A stretch of 64,000 nt of DNA from Mycobacteriales bacterium (GTDB taxonomy: Bacteria; Actinomycetota; Actinomycetes; Mycobacteriales; Mycobacteriaceae), in the NCBI GenBank assembly GCA_018376445.1, contig JAHABL010000004.1, forward strand, positions 62,001 to 126,000, in the 5' to 3' direction. A model generated the notes under the pieces. That model did not search any database. It was given only the letters and a program-made list of their open reading frames with translations, and had not been told where the DNA came from. Every line of letters begins with the position of its first letter. The stretch's first letter is position 1. The position numbers and the translations under genes were made by a program. This document shows positions 9,504-18,745 of this stretch, one piece after another.

Positions 9504-12500
9504 CTAAACGCAGTGACTACCGAAAACAGCCTTCAAATCGGAGATGAGTTCACTACTGATCTGGACATGCAATGCGTTCGACAGAGCCAACCGCTGAACT
9601 CTGCCTTCGGCTTCCAATGTCACCATTACTGGAGACGGTCCCGGATGGTGGACGAGGATGTCCTTTAAGTGTTTGAGTAGTTCGGGGGTGCACATCTGGG
9701 TTGTCAAGCGCAGATTAAACACCGGTGCCACGCCTTCTCCACCCAGGTCTGGGACGGTGAGATCGTCGCCGAAAAGACTCATCCGGTCTTCCCGAATGCT
9801 CACATGGGCGGTAACGATTACCACCGCATCTTCCACAATGTCCATACCGATCTTTTGATACAGACGCGGGAAGAAGAGTACCTCCACACCACCCTGCAAA
9901 TCTTCAATGCGGACGATGGCCCACGGCTCGCCTTTTTTATTCACACGCCGGTCCACCGAGGCGATGATGCCACCGATCACCACCGATTTACCGTTCGGCA
10001 GTTCACCCTCCAATATGGTCGCAATGGAGGTGTCAGTCCGCTCATGCAGGGCAAGTTCTAGACCATCCAGCGGGTGGCCGGACACATACAGGCCCAGCAT
10101 TTCCCGTTCAAGTGTGAGTCGATGCTTCTTATCCCATTCATCGTCAGGAACATGCACTTCAAACGCACTGGTAGAGTTATCGCTAGCATCGGCCCCAAAG
10201 CCGGCAAAAAGATCAAATTGGCCCGCGGCTGCAGCTTTCTTCGTCCCAACAACCGAATCGATAGCATCAGAGTGCACCAGATAGAGGCCCTTACGGGAAT
10301 GCCCGAGCGAATCGAAGGCACCTGCCTTGATGAGGGACTCAGTCACTTTCTTGGTACAGGCAGTTTGACCTATCTTGTTGAGATAATCAGTAAAGCTGGT
10401 AAATTCTCCGCGTTCCTGCCGGGCTTCGACGATTTCCTCCACCGCCTGCTCCCCTACGTTGCGAACAGCACCAAGACCGAAGCGAATATCCTGGTCTACC
10501 GGGGCAAAGTTCCAGATTGATTCGTTCACGTCGGGTTGTAGTACGCGAATGCCCATGCGACGGCAGTCAGACAGATAGAGTGCAGTCTTATCTTTGTCAT
10601 CGCCAACAGAGGTCAAGAGCGCAGCCATATACTCGGCCGGATAGTTGGCTTTCAGATAGGCCGTCCAGTAGCTCACTAGCCCATAGCCGGCTGCGTGCGA
10701 CTTGTTAAACGCATAACCTGCGAATGGAAGAATGGTTTCCCAGAGGACCTTGATGGCCTCATCGGAGTACTTCCTCTCCCGCATACCAGCCTGGAAGTTA
10801 TCAAATTCTTTTGCCAGCACTTCCGGCTTCTTTTTACCCATGGCACGCCGGAGAAGGTCTGCTTGGCCAAGTGAGTAGCCTGCGACCTTTTGAGCGATCT
10901 GCATGATCTGCTCTTGGTAGACAATGAGACCGTAGGTTTCCGCCAGGATATCTCTCAGCGGCTCATCGAGTTCAGGGTGGATGGGCTCAACGGGTGTACG
11001 CCCATTCTTGCGATCTGCGTAGGCCCAGTGGGCGCCCACTCCCATAGGGCCAGGACGATAGAGGGCCAGCGATGCCACAATGTCGTTGAACCCGGTGGGC
11101 TCCATCTTTTTGAGCAGTTCCCGCATCCCGCCACCGTCGAGTTGGAAGACCCCAAGGGTGTCGCCACGACGGAGCAGCTCATAAGATTTCTCGTCGGTGA
11201 GTTCGAGTCGATCGAGATCGACCTCTTCCCCGTTGCGATTCCGCTTAATATTCTCCAGGGCGTCCCCAATGACGGTGAGGTTGCGGAGCCCCAGGAAATC
11301 CATCTTCAACAGCCCGATGGCTTCGCACGAGGGGTAATCCCACCCGGTGATGAGAGCACCGTCCTGGGATCGCTTCCACATCGGGATACAGTCGAGGAGC
11401 GGCTCACTGGACATAATGACGGCGCAGGCATGCACACCTGCCTGCCGTACCATCCCCTCCAGTCCCCGGGCAGTCTCATAGATGCGGCGAACGTCAGGGT
11501 CTGTTTCGATGAGGGTACGGATCTCTGCAGCTTCCCCATAGCGAGGGTGCTCCGGATCCATAATGCCGGAGAGTGGAATATCTTTAGCGCCTTGTGCCGG
11601 CGGCAGGGCCTTCGTCATCCGGTCAGCGATAGCGTAGCCGGGCTGTCCGAACTGCACGCGGGCGGAATCTTTAATGGCTGCCTTCGTTTTAATGGTGCCA
11701 AAGGTGATAACTTGGGCAACTTTGTCTGCTCCCCACCGGTCAGAAGCGTAGCGAATCATCTCGCCGCGCCGCCGGTCATCGAAGTCCATATCGATATCGG
11801 GTGCGGACGGACGCTCGGGGTTGAGAAAGCGTTCAAAGAGCAAACCGTGCTCGACTGGGTCAATATTGGTAATACCCAGGGCGTAGGCAATCAGTGCACC
11901 AGCTGCCGAACCACGGCCTGGCCCAACTTTAATACCGAGTTCGCGCGCATGGTTGACGAGGTCCGCCACCACCAGGAAGTAGGTGGGGTAACCCTTCTGG
12001 ATAATGACATCAATCTCGTAATTGGCGCGTTCGATGTATTCTTGCGCAACTCCGTTGGGGAAACGCCACTCGAGTCCTCGATGAACTTCGTGGCGGAGCC
12101 AGGACTCCGCATCGTGTCCTGGCGGCGTATCAAAGTTCGGCATCCGGTTGTGGTATTTCCACACGTTCGAGTAGTCTCCGACACGGTCGGTGATCCACAG
12201 GGTGGTATCACAGGCCCCCGGCACTTCTTTATCCCAGCGTGCCCGAATTTCTTCAGGCGGAATAAGGTAGTAGCCGTCTCCATCGAACTTGAAGCGGGTG
12301 GGGTCCGAGAGCGTCTTTCCCGTCTGTACACAGAGCATGGCTTCGTGTGCCCGGGCTTGATCTTGGGTGACGTAATGGCAGTCGTTGGTGATGACCGGAC
12401 GCATGCCCATGTCGTGGCCAAGCTTGAGGAGGTCTTCACGGACCCTGCGCTCAATGTCGATCCCGTGGTCCATTAATTCGAGGAGGAAATTCTCCTTCCC

Positions 12501-13052
12501 GAAGATACTCTGCCATTTTTCTGCTGACTCGTAGGCTTCCTTCACCTGTCCCAGCCGTAACCGAGTTTGGATTTCCCCAGAGGGGCAGCCGGAAGACGCG
12601 ATGATGCCACTCGCATATTGGGCAATGAGCTCCGCGTCCATACGGGGCCATTTGCCGAGCTGCCCTTCATAGGAGGCGAGGGACGAAAGACGGAAGAGGT
12701 TCCGCAGACCCTCCTCATTTTCTGCCCACAATGTCATATGCGTATACGCGCCTGAGCCTGACACATCGTCGCCACGTTGGGAGGGATCGCCCCATCGTTG
12801 ACGGGTCTTGTCGAAGCGGGAGCCCGGTGCGACATAGGCTTCGATGCCAATAATGGGTTTTACGCCCGCGGCGGTGGCAGCTTTATAGAAGTCGGAGGCA
12901 CCGTACATGTTGCCGTGGTCAGTCATCCCCACTGCCGGCATACCAAGACGATTGCACTCCGCCATGAGCTTGTCGATCTTGGCCATACCGTCGAGCATGG
13001 AGAATTCGGTGTGGTTATGGAGATGGACGAATGACGAGTTGCCCACTGCCAT
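9504..13052 (-). CDS. dnaE: DNA polymerase III alpha subunit DnaE (DnaE1 type)
   Basis: An 1182-residue replicative C-family polymerase. The N-terminal PHP domain keeps its metal motifs (HLHNHTEFSMLDG, MTDHGNM, SSGCPSGEI, NDCHYV), consistent with the intrinsic 3'-5' proofreading known for mycobacterial DnaE1. The palm has the catalytic PDIDMDFDD motif near residue 420. Fingers, beta-binding region and a C-terminal OB fold follow. No intein is present. GGAGAGGAG immediately precedes the ATG. About 170 bases upstream hold no gene and should carry the promoter. Confidence 0.97.
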   Translation of the reverse strand: MAVGNSSFVHLHNHTEFSMLDGMAKIDKLMAECNRLGMPAVGMTDHGNMYGASDFYKAATAAGVKPIIGIEAYVAPGSRFDKTRQRWGDPSQRGDDVSGSGAYTHMTLWAENEEGLRNLFRLSSLASYEGQLGKWPRMDAELIAQYASGIIASSGCPSGEIQTRLRLGQVKEAYESAEKWQSIFGKENFLLELMDHGIDIERRVREDLLKLGHDMGMRPVITNDCHYVTQDQARAHEAMLCVQTGKTLSDPTRFKFDGDGYYLIPPEEIRARWDKEVPGACDTTLWITDRVGDYSNVWKYHNRMPNFDTPPGHDAESWLRHEVHRGLEWRFPNGVAQEYIERANYEIDVIIQKGYPTYFLVVADLVNHARELGIKVGPGRGSAAGALIAYALGITNIDPVEHGLLFERFLNPERPSAPDIDMDFDDRRRGEMIRYASDRWGADKVAQVITFGTIKTKAAIKDSARVQFGQPGYAIADRMTKALPPAQGAKDIPLSGIMDPEHPRYGEAAEIRTLIETDPDVRRIYETARGLEGMVRQAGVHACAVIMSSEPLLDCIPMWKRSQDGALITGWDYPSCEAIGLLKMDFLGLRNLTVIGDALENIKRNRNGEEVDLDRLELTDEKSYELLRRGDTLGVFQLDGGGMRELLKKMEPTGFNDIVASLALYRPGPMGVGAHWAYADRKNGRTPVEPIHPELDEPLRDILAETYGLIVYQEQIMQIAQKVAGYSLGQADLLRRAMGKKKPEVLAKEFDNFQAGMRERKYSDEAIKVLWETILPFAGYAFNKSHAAGYGLVSYWTAYLKANYPAEYMAALLTSVGDDKDKTALYLSDCRRMGIRVLQPDVNESIWNFAPVDQDIRFGLGAVRNVGEQAVEEIVEARQERGEFTSFTDYLNKIGQTACTKKVTESLIKAGAFDSLGHSRKGLYLVHSDAIDSVVGTKKAAAAGQFDLFAGFGADASDNSTSAFEVHVPDDEWDKKHRLTLEREMLGLYVSGHPLDGLELALHERTDTSIATILEGELPNGKSVVIGGIIASVDRRVNKKGEPWAIVRIEDLQGGVEVLFFPRLYQKIGMDIVEDAVVIVTAHVSIREDRMSLFGDDLTVPDLGGEGVAPVFNLRLTTQMCTPELLKHLKDILVHHPGPSPVMVTLEAEGRVQRLALSNALHVQISSELISDLKAVFGSHCV

Positions 13053-13222
13053 CTCCTCTCCTACCTAGATACCTCATTTTAATGCTCTGGCCTGCACTTT
13101 TGGAAAAATGTGGCTGTTTTCTGGGACTACTTAGCGATCTCAGAGGTGCTGTTGCGCCCGTCCGTAGCTAAGTCTAGTAGACCGTCGCAGCATCACCAGC
13201 GTCCGACAAATCAGGTCGGCAG

Positions 13223-14149
13223 TTAGCTCTCGGCACGGAGGATGTCGAGTGCGGTGGCGAGATCCTCAGGGTAGTCACTCTCAAACTCGACCCATCGGCC
13301 ATCTGCCGGATGAGTGAACCCCAATTTCTTGGCGTGCAACCATTGTCGCTCTAACCCGAGTTTTGCGGAAAGTGTCGGGTCAGCCCCATAGGTAGGGTCA
13401 CCCACACAGGGGTGGTGCAGTGCCGAGAAGTGGACGCGGATTTGGTGAGTACGCCCTGTTTCCAAATGAATGTCGAGGAGGGTCGCCCGGCGGAACACTT
13501 CCAGCGTGTCATAGTGTGTAATGGATGGTTTGCCGTCGGAGCGTACACAGAAACGCCAATCGTTTCCGCTGTGTCGGCCAATTGGAGCGTCGATAGTACC
13601 AGAGAGCGGATCCGGGTAGCCCTGCACGATGGCATGGTAGGTTTTTTCTACTGTTCGATCGCGAAACGCTTGTTTGAGGACGGTGTAGGCGTGCTCTGAG
13701 GTCGCCACTACCATTGTGCCGGAGGTTCCAGCATCCAGACGGTGGACGATCCCTTTTCGCTCCGGCGGACCGGAGGTTGTCACACGATACCCTGCTGCTG
13801 CCAATCCACCAATGACGGTCGGTCCGCTCCACCCCACGGAGGGGTGTGCGGCGACGCCCGCGGGCTTGTCCACGACGACAATATCGTCGTCGGCATACAG
13901 CACGTGCATACCGGGGACGGGTTCGGCGACCACAGTGAGGGGTTGAGGAGGGTCCGGCAGCGTGACCTCGAGGAAGCCTTCCACCATTTTGAAAGACTTT
14001 CCAATTGTGCTCCCGTCGAGGGTGACGTTCCCTTCTTCAGCGAGTACAGCAGCTGCACTACGCGAGACACCCAAGATGCGGGAAAGTGCGACATCAGTAC
14101 GCAGCCCAACGAGGCCGTTAGGTACTGGCATTGCACGGTAGTCACTCAT
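13223..14149 (-). CDS. RluA/RluD-family 23S rRNA pseudouridine synthase
   Basis: A 308-residue pseudouridine synthase. An S4-like RNA-binding domain covers residues 15-75. The catalytic domain contains GIVHRLDAGTSGTMVVA, in which the HRLD Asp is the nucleophile, and TGRTHQIRVHFS. The usual target would be helix 69 of 23S rRNA if it is a true RluD; the paralogue class cannot be proved by reading. Its ATG overlaps the lspA stop by four bases (ATGA), so translation is coupled. In M. tuberculosis the same pair is Rv1540-lspA. Confidence 0.93.
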   Translation of the reverse strand: MSDYRAMPVPNGLVGLRTDVALSRILGVSRSAAAVLAEEGNVTLDGSTIGKSFKMVEGFLEVTLPDPPQPLTVVAEPVPGMHVLYADDDIVVVDKPAGVAAHPSVGWSGPTVIGGLAAAGYRVTTSGPPERKGIVHRLDAGTSGTMVVATSEHAYTVLKQAFRDRTVEKTYHAIVQGYPDPLSGTIDAPIGRHSGNDWRFCVRSDGKPSITHYDTLEVFRRATLLDIHLETGRTHQIRVHFSALHHPCVGDPTYGADPTLSAKLGLERQWLHAKKLGFTHPADGRWVEFESDYPEDLATALDILRAES

Positions 14150-14739
14150 GCCCGGGACACCTGTGCGTTATCGGCTGTTGAGTCGTTTTGACGGGGCACA
14201 CCAGTAAGCTTCTTCCCCGCGATAATGCAGATCACGACAATAATCACCCCAATGGTGACGGCACTGTCGGCAATATTGAAGACGGGGAACTTTCCTACGG
14301 AAATGAAATCTACGACATGCCCGGAGAGTGGGGCGGGCGGGCGGAAGAGACGATCGTAGAGGTTTCCGAAAGCGCCTCCCAGGATGAGGGCGAGTCCAGC
14401 TGCCCAGGCGGAATTGGTAGAACGCCAGAGTGCGGAGGCAACTGCGGAAATGATCATCATACTGATGATCGTGATGGCTACCGTGAATTTATCTCCTAGG
14501 CCGAAAGCTGCACCAGAGTTAAGCACATGAGTGATGCGCAGGATGCCCCATGAGGCGTGGGTTTCTCCCACTGGGATGGTCGCAACAACCCATGCTTTCG
14601 TCAGGTAGTCGGCCACCAGGATAATGCCAGCGAGGGCGAAGAAGAGGCTGCGCCGTTTCGCTGCAGCCCGGCGCGCAATGACATCAGCAGGCAGGGGTGG
14701 GAGCGGCTGCTTCTTCTGTGAGGTGGACACTCTTGGCAC
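14146..14739 (-). CDS. lspA: Lipoprotein signal peptidase LspA (signal peptidase II)
   Basis: An aspartic membrane protease of 197 residues that removes lipoprotein signal peptides after diacylglyceryl transfer. Four membrane segments follow a basic, cytoplasmic ~30-residue N-terminus. Catalytic aspartates are in GGAFGNLYDRL and FNIADSA, and the NSGAAFGL block is also typical. The GTG at 14739 sits very close to AGGAGA; the GTG three codons in (14730) has better spacing and may be the real start. It is coupled to the pseudouridine synthase gene. A predicted lipoprotein is encoded 39 bases upstream. Confidence 0.95.
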   Translation of the reverse strand: MPRVSTSQKKQPLPPLPADVIARRAAAKRRSLFFALAGIILVADYLTKAWVVATIPVGETHASWGILRITHVLNSGAAFGLGDKFTVAITIISMMIISAVASALWRSTNSAWAAGLALILGGAFGNLYDRLFRPPAPLSGHVVDFISVGKFPVFNIADSAVTIGVIIVVICIIAGKKLTGVPRQNDSTADNAQVSRA

Positions 14740-14778
14740 ATTCTCCTGAGGTGAGAGTGGTGGTGGGGACAGGTGGCA

Positions 14779-15276
14779 TTATGTAGAGCAGACTGCGGGA
14801 ACACTATCCGGCATGAGGAGCGAGATGGTGTTGCAGACGTAAGACTTGGAGACCTTCCACTTCTTCTTGTCGTAGACGAACTTTACCTCGCTCCCCTGGG
14901 CAGGTTGACCGGGGATAGCCATTTCCACATGCACAGTGCGGGTGGTGGGGTCGACCGGGATAATCTGGCCAGACAACGTAATAGTCGCTTTCGATTCTTG
15001 CTTCGCCTGGGTGATCTTTTCGTAAAGCTCCGGAGATTTTTCTGCACCTTGCACCGTGTCGAGTTTCTCATCGACAGGGACTTTGGGGTCGAGTGCTCGG
15101 TCTAGAAGACCTTGCAGCTGTTTGAGGGTGGGTTCGGGGACAGCGGGGCGTTTGAGAGAGCTCATGGCAGCGCTACGGCTCGCTTGCACCTCGGGCGGTA
15201 CGGAGGTGGTGCACGCGGTTAACGACACCGCCGCAGTGACGGCGATGAGGGCCGCGCCGATGCGTCGTGCAGTCAT
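14779..15276 (-). CDS. MTB12-like secreted lipoprotein
   Basis: A 165-residue exported protein. The signal peptide ends in the lipobox SLTAC, so the mature N-terminal Cys should be lipidated and then cleaved by the LspA encoded next door. The mature part (LLDRALDP, KVPVDEKLDTVQG and the C-terminal Cys pair) resembles the low-molecular-weight antigen MTB12 family of mycobacteria, whose function is unknown. I start at the ATG at 15276, which has GGGAG just upstream; seven codons further up is another in-frame ATG without a site. The family call rests on pattern memory, not alignment. Confidence 0.75.
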   Translation of the reverse strand: MTARRIGAALIAVTAAVSLTACTTSVPPEVQASRSAAMSSLKRPAVPEPTLKQLQGLLDRALDPKVPVDEKLDTVQGAEKSPELYEKITQAKQESKATITLSGQIIPVDPTTRTVHVEMAIPGQPAQGSEVKFVYDKKKWKVSKSYVCNTISLLMPDSVPAVCST

Positions 15277-15413
15277 GAGGCTCCCACTATGGTCCAAAGT
15301 AATGTTCTACAGTCACATTACTCGTTTTTCGGCGCGCTCTCCGCTTGGCCCTGTATTTCCTTGCTCGGCAGGTCGCTATTGACCTTTCCGTGTAAAACCC
15401 ACACTCTTAAAGA

Positions 15414-16478
15414 GTGAGTACTCCGCGCATTGTGGTGCTAACGACGGGTGGCACCATATCTAGTACAACATCTGTCACTCTCTCTGACGGCACGTCCAGT
15501 GCGGTTCGGCCTGCCTTAGGGGGCAGCGAGCTGCTACGTGCGCTGCCCGTCGATCACCCTGCTGTCCGCGCGTTGAGTGAAGCCGTGGTGGAGGTGGTCG
15601 ATGTCTATCAGAAAGATTCCTCACAGCTGCAGCCTGCTGATGTCGATGCAGTGACGGCTGCTGTGCTTGCGGCTCTGCGTGACGGGGCTAGCGGCATTGT
15701 GGTGGTGCACGGAACCGACACGCTGGAGTCCATAGCCCTGTGGTTGCAGATGGTGTGTCCACTCGCCGACTACCAGTGTCCACTCGCTGTGACAGGGGCG
15801 TCGTTCGCCGCCGATAGCGCACACCCGGATGGACCGAAGAACTTGGCAGACGCGCTCCACTTTGTGCTGCAAGACGATAGTGCGGCCGCAGTTCATGTTG
15901 TCTTTGCTGGCCGTGTCTTGCCCGCATGGGGTGTTGTGAAAATAGCTACCGACCAACAGGAGGCTTTTGCCAGTGTGAGCCCCGGGCTTGGCTTGCGGAT
16001 TCCAGTCCTGCCTACGGTGACACTACCTCTCCGCCCTACGCCTCTTTTGGCTCCCGACACTCCGCTGGTACGGATTGTGACGAGTGATTTTGGGGATGAC
16101 GGTTCTCTGCTGCGCTGTGCGGCTACTCCTTCACCCGATAATCCTGTTCGGGCGGTCGTCGTGGAAGCATTGGGTAGCGGTAATCTGCCGGTTGCGGCAG
16201 CCCGGACCTTATGCCAACTGCGGGCTGCCCATCCTGAGGTGGCAGTGGTGGTGACCACACGTGTTCCGTTGGGAACGGTGCAGGCTGTGTATGGCTGTCC
16301 CGGTGGAGGTGCCGAGCTCGCTGCCGCGGGTATTCCCCTTTGCCCTTACTTGCGGGCGCCACAGTGCAGAATGGTGGTGCTTGCACTACTGCAGGCAGGC
16401 TATGCGGCTGCGGAGATTGAGCAGGTGTTCCGTGCGGCAGCACAGTGTGCGAATGGTCACTCTTCGGTACGCCGGTAG
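15414..16478 (+). CDS. ansA: L-asparaginase AnsA
   Basis: A 354-residue type-I/II-fold asparaginase that hydrolyses asparagine to aspartate and ammonia. Both threonine motifs are present: TTGGTISS at residues 10-17 and VVHGTDTLES near residue 99. No signal peptide is seen, so it should be cytoplasmic. The start is a GTG with no clear Shine-Dalgarno, so the start is less certain than the gene. The 3' end overlaps the convergent dinX-like gene by 22 bases. The order lspA-ansA-dinX-ileS is as in M. tuberculosis Rv1539-Rv1536. Confidence 0.93.
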   Translation: MSTPRIVVLTTGGTISSTTSVTLSDGTSSAVRPALGGSELLRALPVDHPAVRALSEAVVEVVDVYQKDSSQLQPADVDAVTAAVLAALRDGASGIVVVHGTDTLESIALWLQMVCPLADYQCPLAVTGASFAADSAHPDGPKNLADALHFVLQDDSAAAVHVVFAGRVLPAWGVVKIATDQQEAFASVSPGLGLRIPVLPTVTLPLRPTPLLAPDTPLVRIVTSDFGDDGSLLRCAATPSPDNPVRAVVVEALGSGNLPVAAARTLCQLRAAHPEVAVVVTTRVPLGTVQAVYGCPGGGAELAAAGIPLCPYLRAPQCRMVVLALLQAGYAAAEIEQVFRAAAQCANGHSSVRR

Positions 16479-17911
16479 AGTTCCTCCTCTGGCCAGTCGA
16501 GGCACAGGAGTGGGTCGGCAGGGGTGAGGTCGACGGTTTCTTCCGCGAACGTACGGGAGCGGCCTGGACCGGTGGTGCGCGTCTCAAATCGGACCGTCAC
16601 TTTTCCTTGCCCAGCCCCCTGTACCCATCCGAACCCGTATTCAGGGTGGAGAACATCCATTCCGGCAGACCAACGGGGACGGGCTGGCATATGGAGAAGG
16701 GTGCGTTCTGACCCATACACGCCTTGCCCCGTGGAACCAGGGAGGAAAGCGGAGGAGGCTAGTGCGCCGTCATCCCGTTCTTCCTCGATCCGAACTTCCC
16801 AGTCAAGTTCGGGAAACAGGGATTCCTGTTGAATGCTGGTGAGCCCAGAAAGGCTGACCCCTACCAATCGGCAAGCCCCCACCTGCTGTGGGTCTAGGGC
16901 AAGGCGGTGGGCGAGTGTTAGGAGAGTTCGCAGATCGGTGGTGGCGTAGGGCAAGGTGGCGGAGCGGGAGACAATGGTCATGTTGACGAGTTTTTGTTTG
17001 ACGGTCACGGTTCGCGCGGCCCGTCCATCGTGGAGGAGACGGCGGTGGGCATCATCCCCGTTATCGTCAATTGCTGCCATAATCCCGGCTTTGTCTGTGA
17101 TGTCGGTGCGGTAAGTGGATTCTGAACTGATTTGCTTGGCGATGGCACGCTCGTGGACAGGACGGTCGTCGAACCCGCGCGCTAATGCCTGTAGTTGGCG
17201 CCCTACTGCTGAACCGAGGAGAGCAGTGACATCCCGTTCCGGGAGGTCAGCAAGATCCCCGATGGTGAGGATGTCCTCGTGTCGGAGCTTCGCTTCACTG
17301 ACAGGTCCCACTCCCCATAACGCACGGACGGAGAGGGGACGGAGGATCTGGTGCATGCGAGATGCGGGGATGAGCTGAACACCATCTGGTTTTGCCATCC
17401 CAGATCCGATTTTTGCGTACTGCTTCCCCACCCCGGCGCCAAATGAGAGGCTCAGTCCGATCTCTTCGCGCACGATCTTCCGGAGCATCTCGCAATACTC
17501 CAGCACCTCGTAGCCCGTACAATCGCGTAGCTCTGCCGGTTCGAGAAAGGCCTCGTCGACAGACAGCTGCTCAATCACTGGCACGTAGTTTTGCAGGAGT
17601 CGGAAGATACGGCGGCTAACAGTGCGGTACACCTCACCACGCGTGCGGACGACGACGCCCCGCGGTTCGATCAGCCGGGCCGCCTGGTGCATGGGCATTG
17701 CAGAATGACAACCTAGAGCTCGCGCTTCATAGGAGGCTCCCGCGACGACACCTCGCCCCGACCGTCCCCCGACCAACACGGGGCGTCCTCGCAGCGTCGG
17801 GCGGGTGAGCTGCTCGACAGAGCTGAAGAAGGCATCCATATCACAGTGCAGTACCCACCGATACTGGCGGTTGGCCAGATCATGGTCGGTCAAAGGATAT
17901 GCGCTGCTCAC
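16457..17911 (-). CDS. dinX: Y-family DNA polymerase IV, DinX type with C-terminal extension
   Basis: A 484-residue translesion polymerase. Catalytic motifs are CDMDAFFSSVEQ and SVDEAFLE, followed by helix-hairpin-helix (VGPVSEAKL) and little-finger domains to about residue 390. Residues about 408-465 form an extra domain (RPRWSAGMDVLHPEYGFGWV, then KVTVRFET). It looks like the small beta-barrel at the C-terminus of UvrD/PcrA helicases and is shared, as I recall, with mycobacterial Rv1537. Its convergent overlap with ansA is 22 bases. Upstream it is divergent from the HdeD-like gene. Confidence 0.92.
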   Translation of the reverse strand: MSSAYPLTDHDLANRQYRWVLHCDMDAFFSSVEQLTRPTLRGRPVLVGGRSGRGVVAGASYEARALGCHSAMPMHQAARLIEPRGVVVRTRGEVYRTVSRRIFRLLQNYVPVIEQLSVDEAFLEPAELRDCTGYEVLEYCEMLRKIVREEIGLSLSFGAGVGKQYAKIGSGMAKPDGVQLIPASRMHQILRPLSVRALWGVGPVSEAKLRHEDILTIGDLADLPERDVTALLGSAVGRQLQALARGFDDRPVHERAIAKQISSESTYRTDITDKAGIMAAIDDNGDDAHRRLLHDGRAARTVTVKQKLVNMTIVSRSATLPYATTDLRTLLTLAHRLALDPQQVGACRLVGVSLSGLTSIQQESLFPELDWEVRIEEERDDGALASSAFLPGSTGQGVYGSERTLLHMPARPRWSAGMDVLHPEYGFGWVQGAGQGKVTVRFETRTTGPGRSRTFAEETVDLTPADPLLCLDWPEEELYRRTEE

Positions 17912-18060
17912 GCTGCCAGTCTAAGGCATTGGCAGCTGTCAGAGAGAAGCGGAGGTCGCCCCAGGCATTTCCGGAAATTACACCAACCTGCCGTTATGCT
18001 GGAAAGTGAAGATAGTGGGCGCTCTTTCTATCCCCTCAGTCGCCCTAGCTTGGAGAAAAA

Positions 18061-18636
18061 ATGGAATTCATTGAAAAGGCGGCCCGTGCTCTCTGGCGTG
18101 CATGGCTCGTTGTGGGCGTGCTTGCCCTCCTTATCGGTATTGTCGCCGTGGCGTGGCCGGGTGGCACCATGAAGGTGGTCACCATCATTTGTGCCGTCGG
18201 CATTATCATCGGCGCGCTCGCTATTATCGCCTTGTCCTTCGCAACGAAGGGCGTGTCCCCCGTCTGGGGTGTTGGCGTGTTCTTTGGCGTAGTTGGCCTT
18301 GTCATCGGTATCGCTGCAGCGGTGAACCCCGACACGTTCAGCGTGGTACTGGCTCTCATCTTTGGTCTGGTCGCACTAATTTCCGGAATTGGCAACATTG
18401 GTGCTGGCAGCATCTCTGCCGTCGCTGGTGTGGGCTGGCCGGTGATTGTCAGCGGTATTGCCCAGATCATCATCGGTCTGCTGCTCCTCATCTCGCCCTT
18501 CACGTCCCTCATCGGCATTGCCTGGGCCCTGGGAGTACTGGCAATTGCGCTGGGCATCACCATGCTGGTGTCTGCTCTGGTCATTCGCCAAACGCTGGCT
18601 AAGAATGGCGAAAACGTGTCTCTGATGGGCCGTTAG
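18061..18636 (+). CDS. HdeD/DUF308-family membrane protein
   Basis: A 191-residue protein with about six hydrophobic helices and little else, matching the HdeD (acid-resistance membrane protein)/DUF308 pattern of small glycine-rich membrane proteins in tandem pairs of helices. The function in actinobacteria is not established. The ATG follows TTGGAGAAAAA. It is a single gene closed by a strong bidirectional terminator. Confidence 0.8.
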   Translation: MEFIEKAARALWRAWLVVGVLALLIGIVAVAWPGGTMKVVTIICAVGIIIGALAIIALSFATKGVSPVWGVGVFFGVVGLVIGIAAAVNPDTFSVVLALIFGLVALISGIGNIGAGSISAVAGVGWPVIVSGIAQIIIGLLLLISPFTSLIGIAWALGVLAIALGITMLVSALVIRQTLAKNGENVSLMGR

Positions 18637-18676
18637 TGTCAACCACCCAGGTTTCACCTGGCTAGTGATGGGACAC

Positions 18677-18720
18677 AAAGGGCCCCTCCCCTGCTCATGG
18701 AGCGCCGGGAGGGGCCCTTT
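18677..18720. terminator. Bidirectional terminator between the HdeD-like gene and ileS
   Basis: A perfect 14-bp GC-rich stem (18677-18690 with 18707-18720) with a 16-base loop, flanked by AAA/TTT ends. It sits between two convergent genes and can serve both. Confidence 0.85.
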
Positions 18721-18745
18721 GATATGTCGACGGAGGGACTTCTGG

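Noticed and set aside
10890..12476. 528-codon open frame on the plus strand opposite dnaE
   Set aside because: It is an antisense shadow of the conserved DnaE coding sequence; its translation matches no family and no ribosome site supports it.
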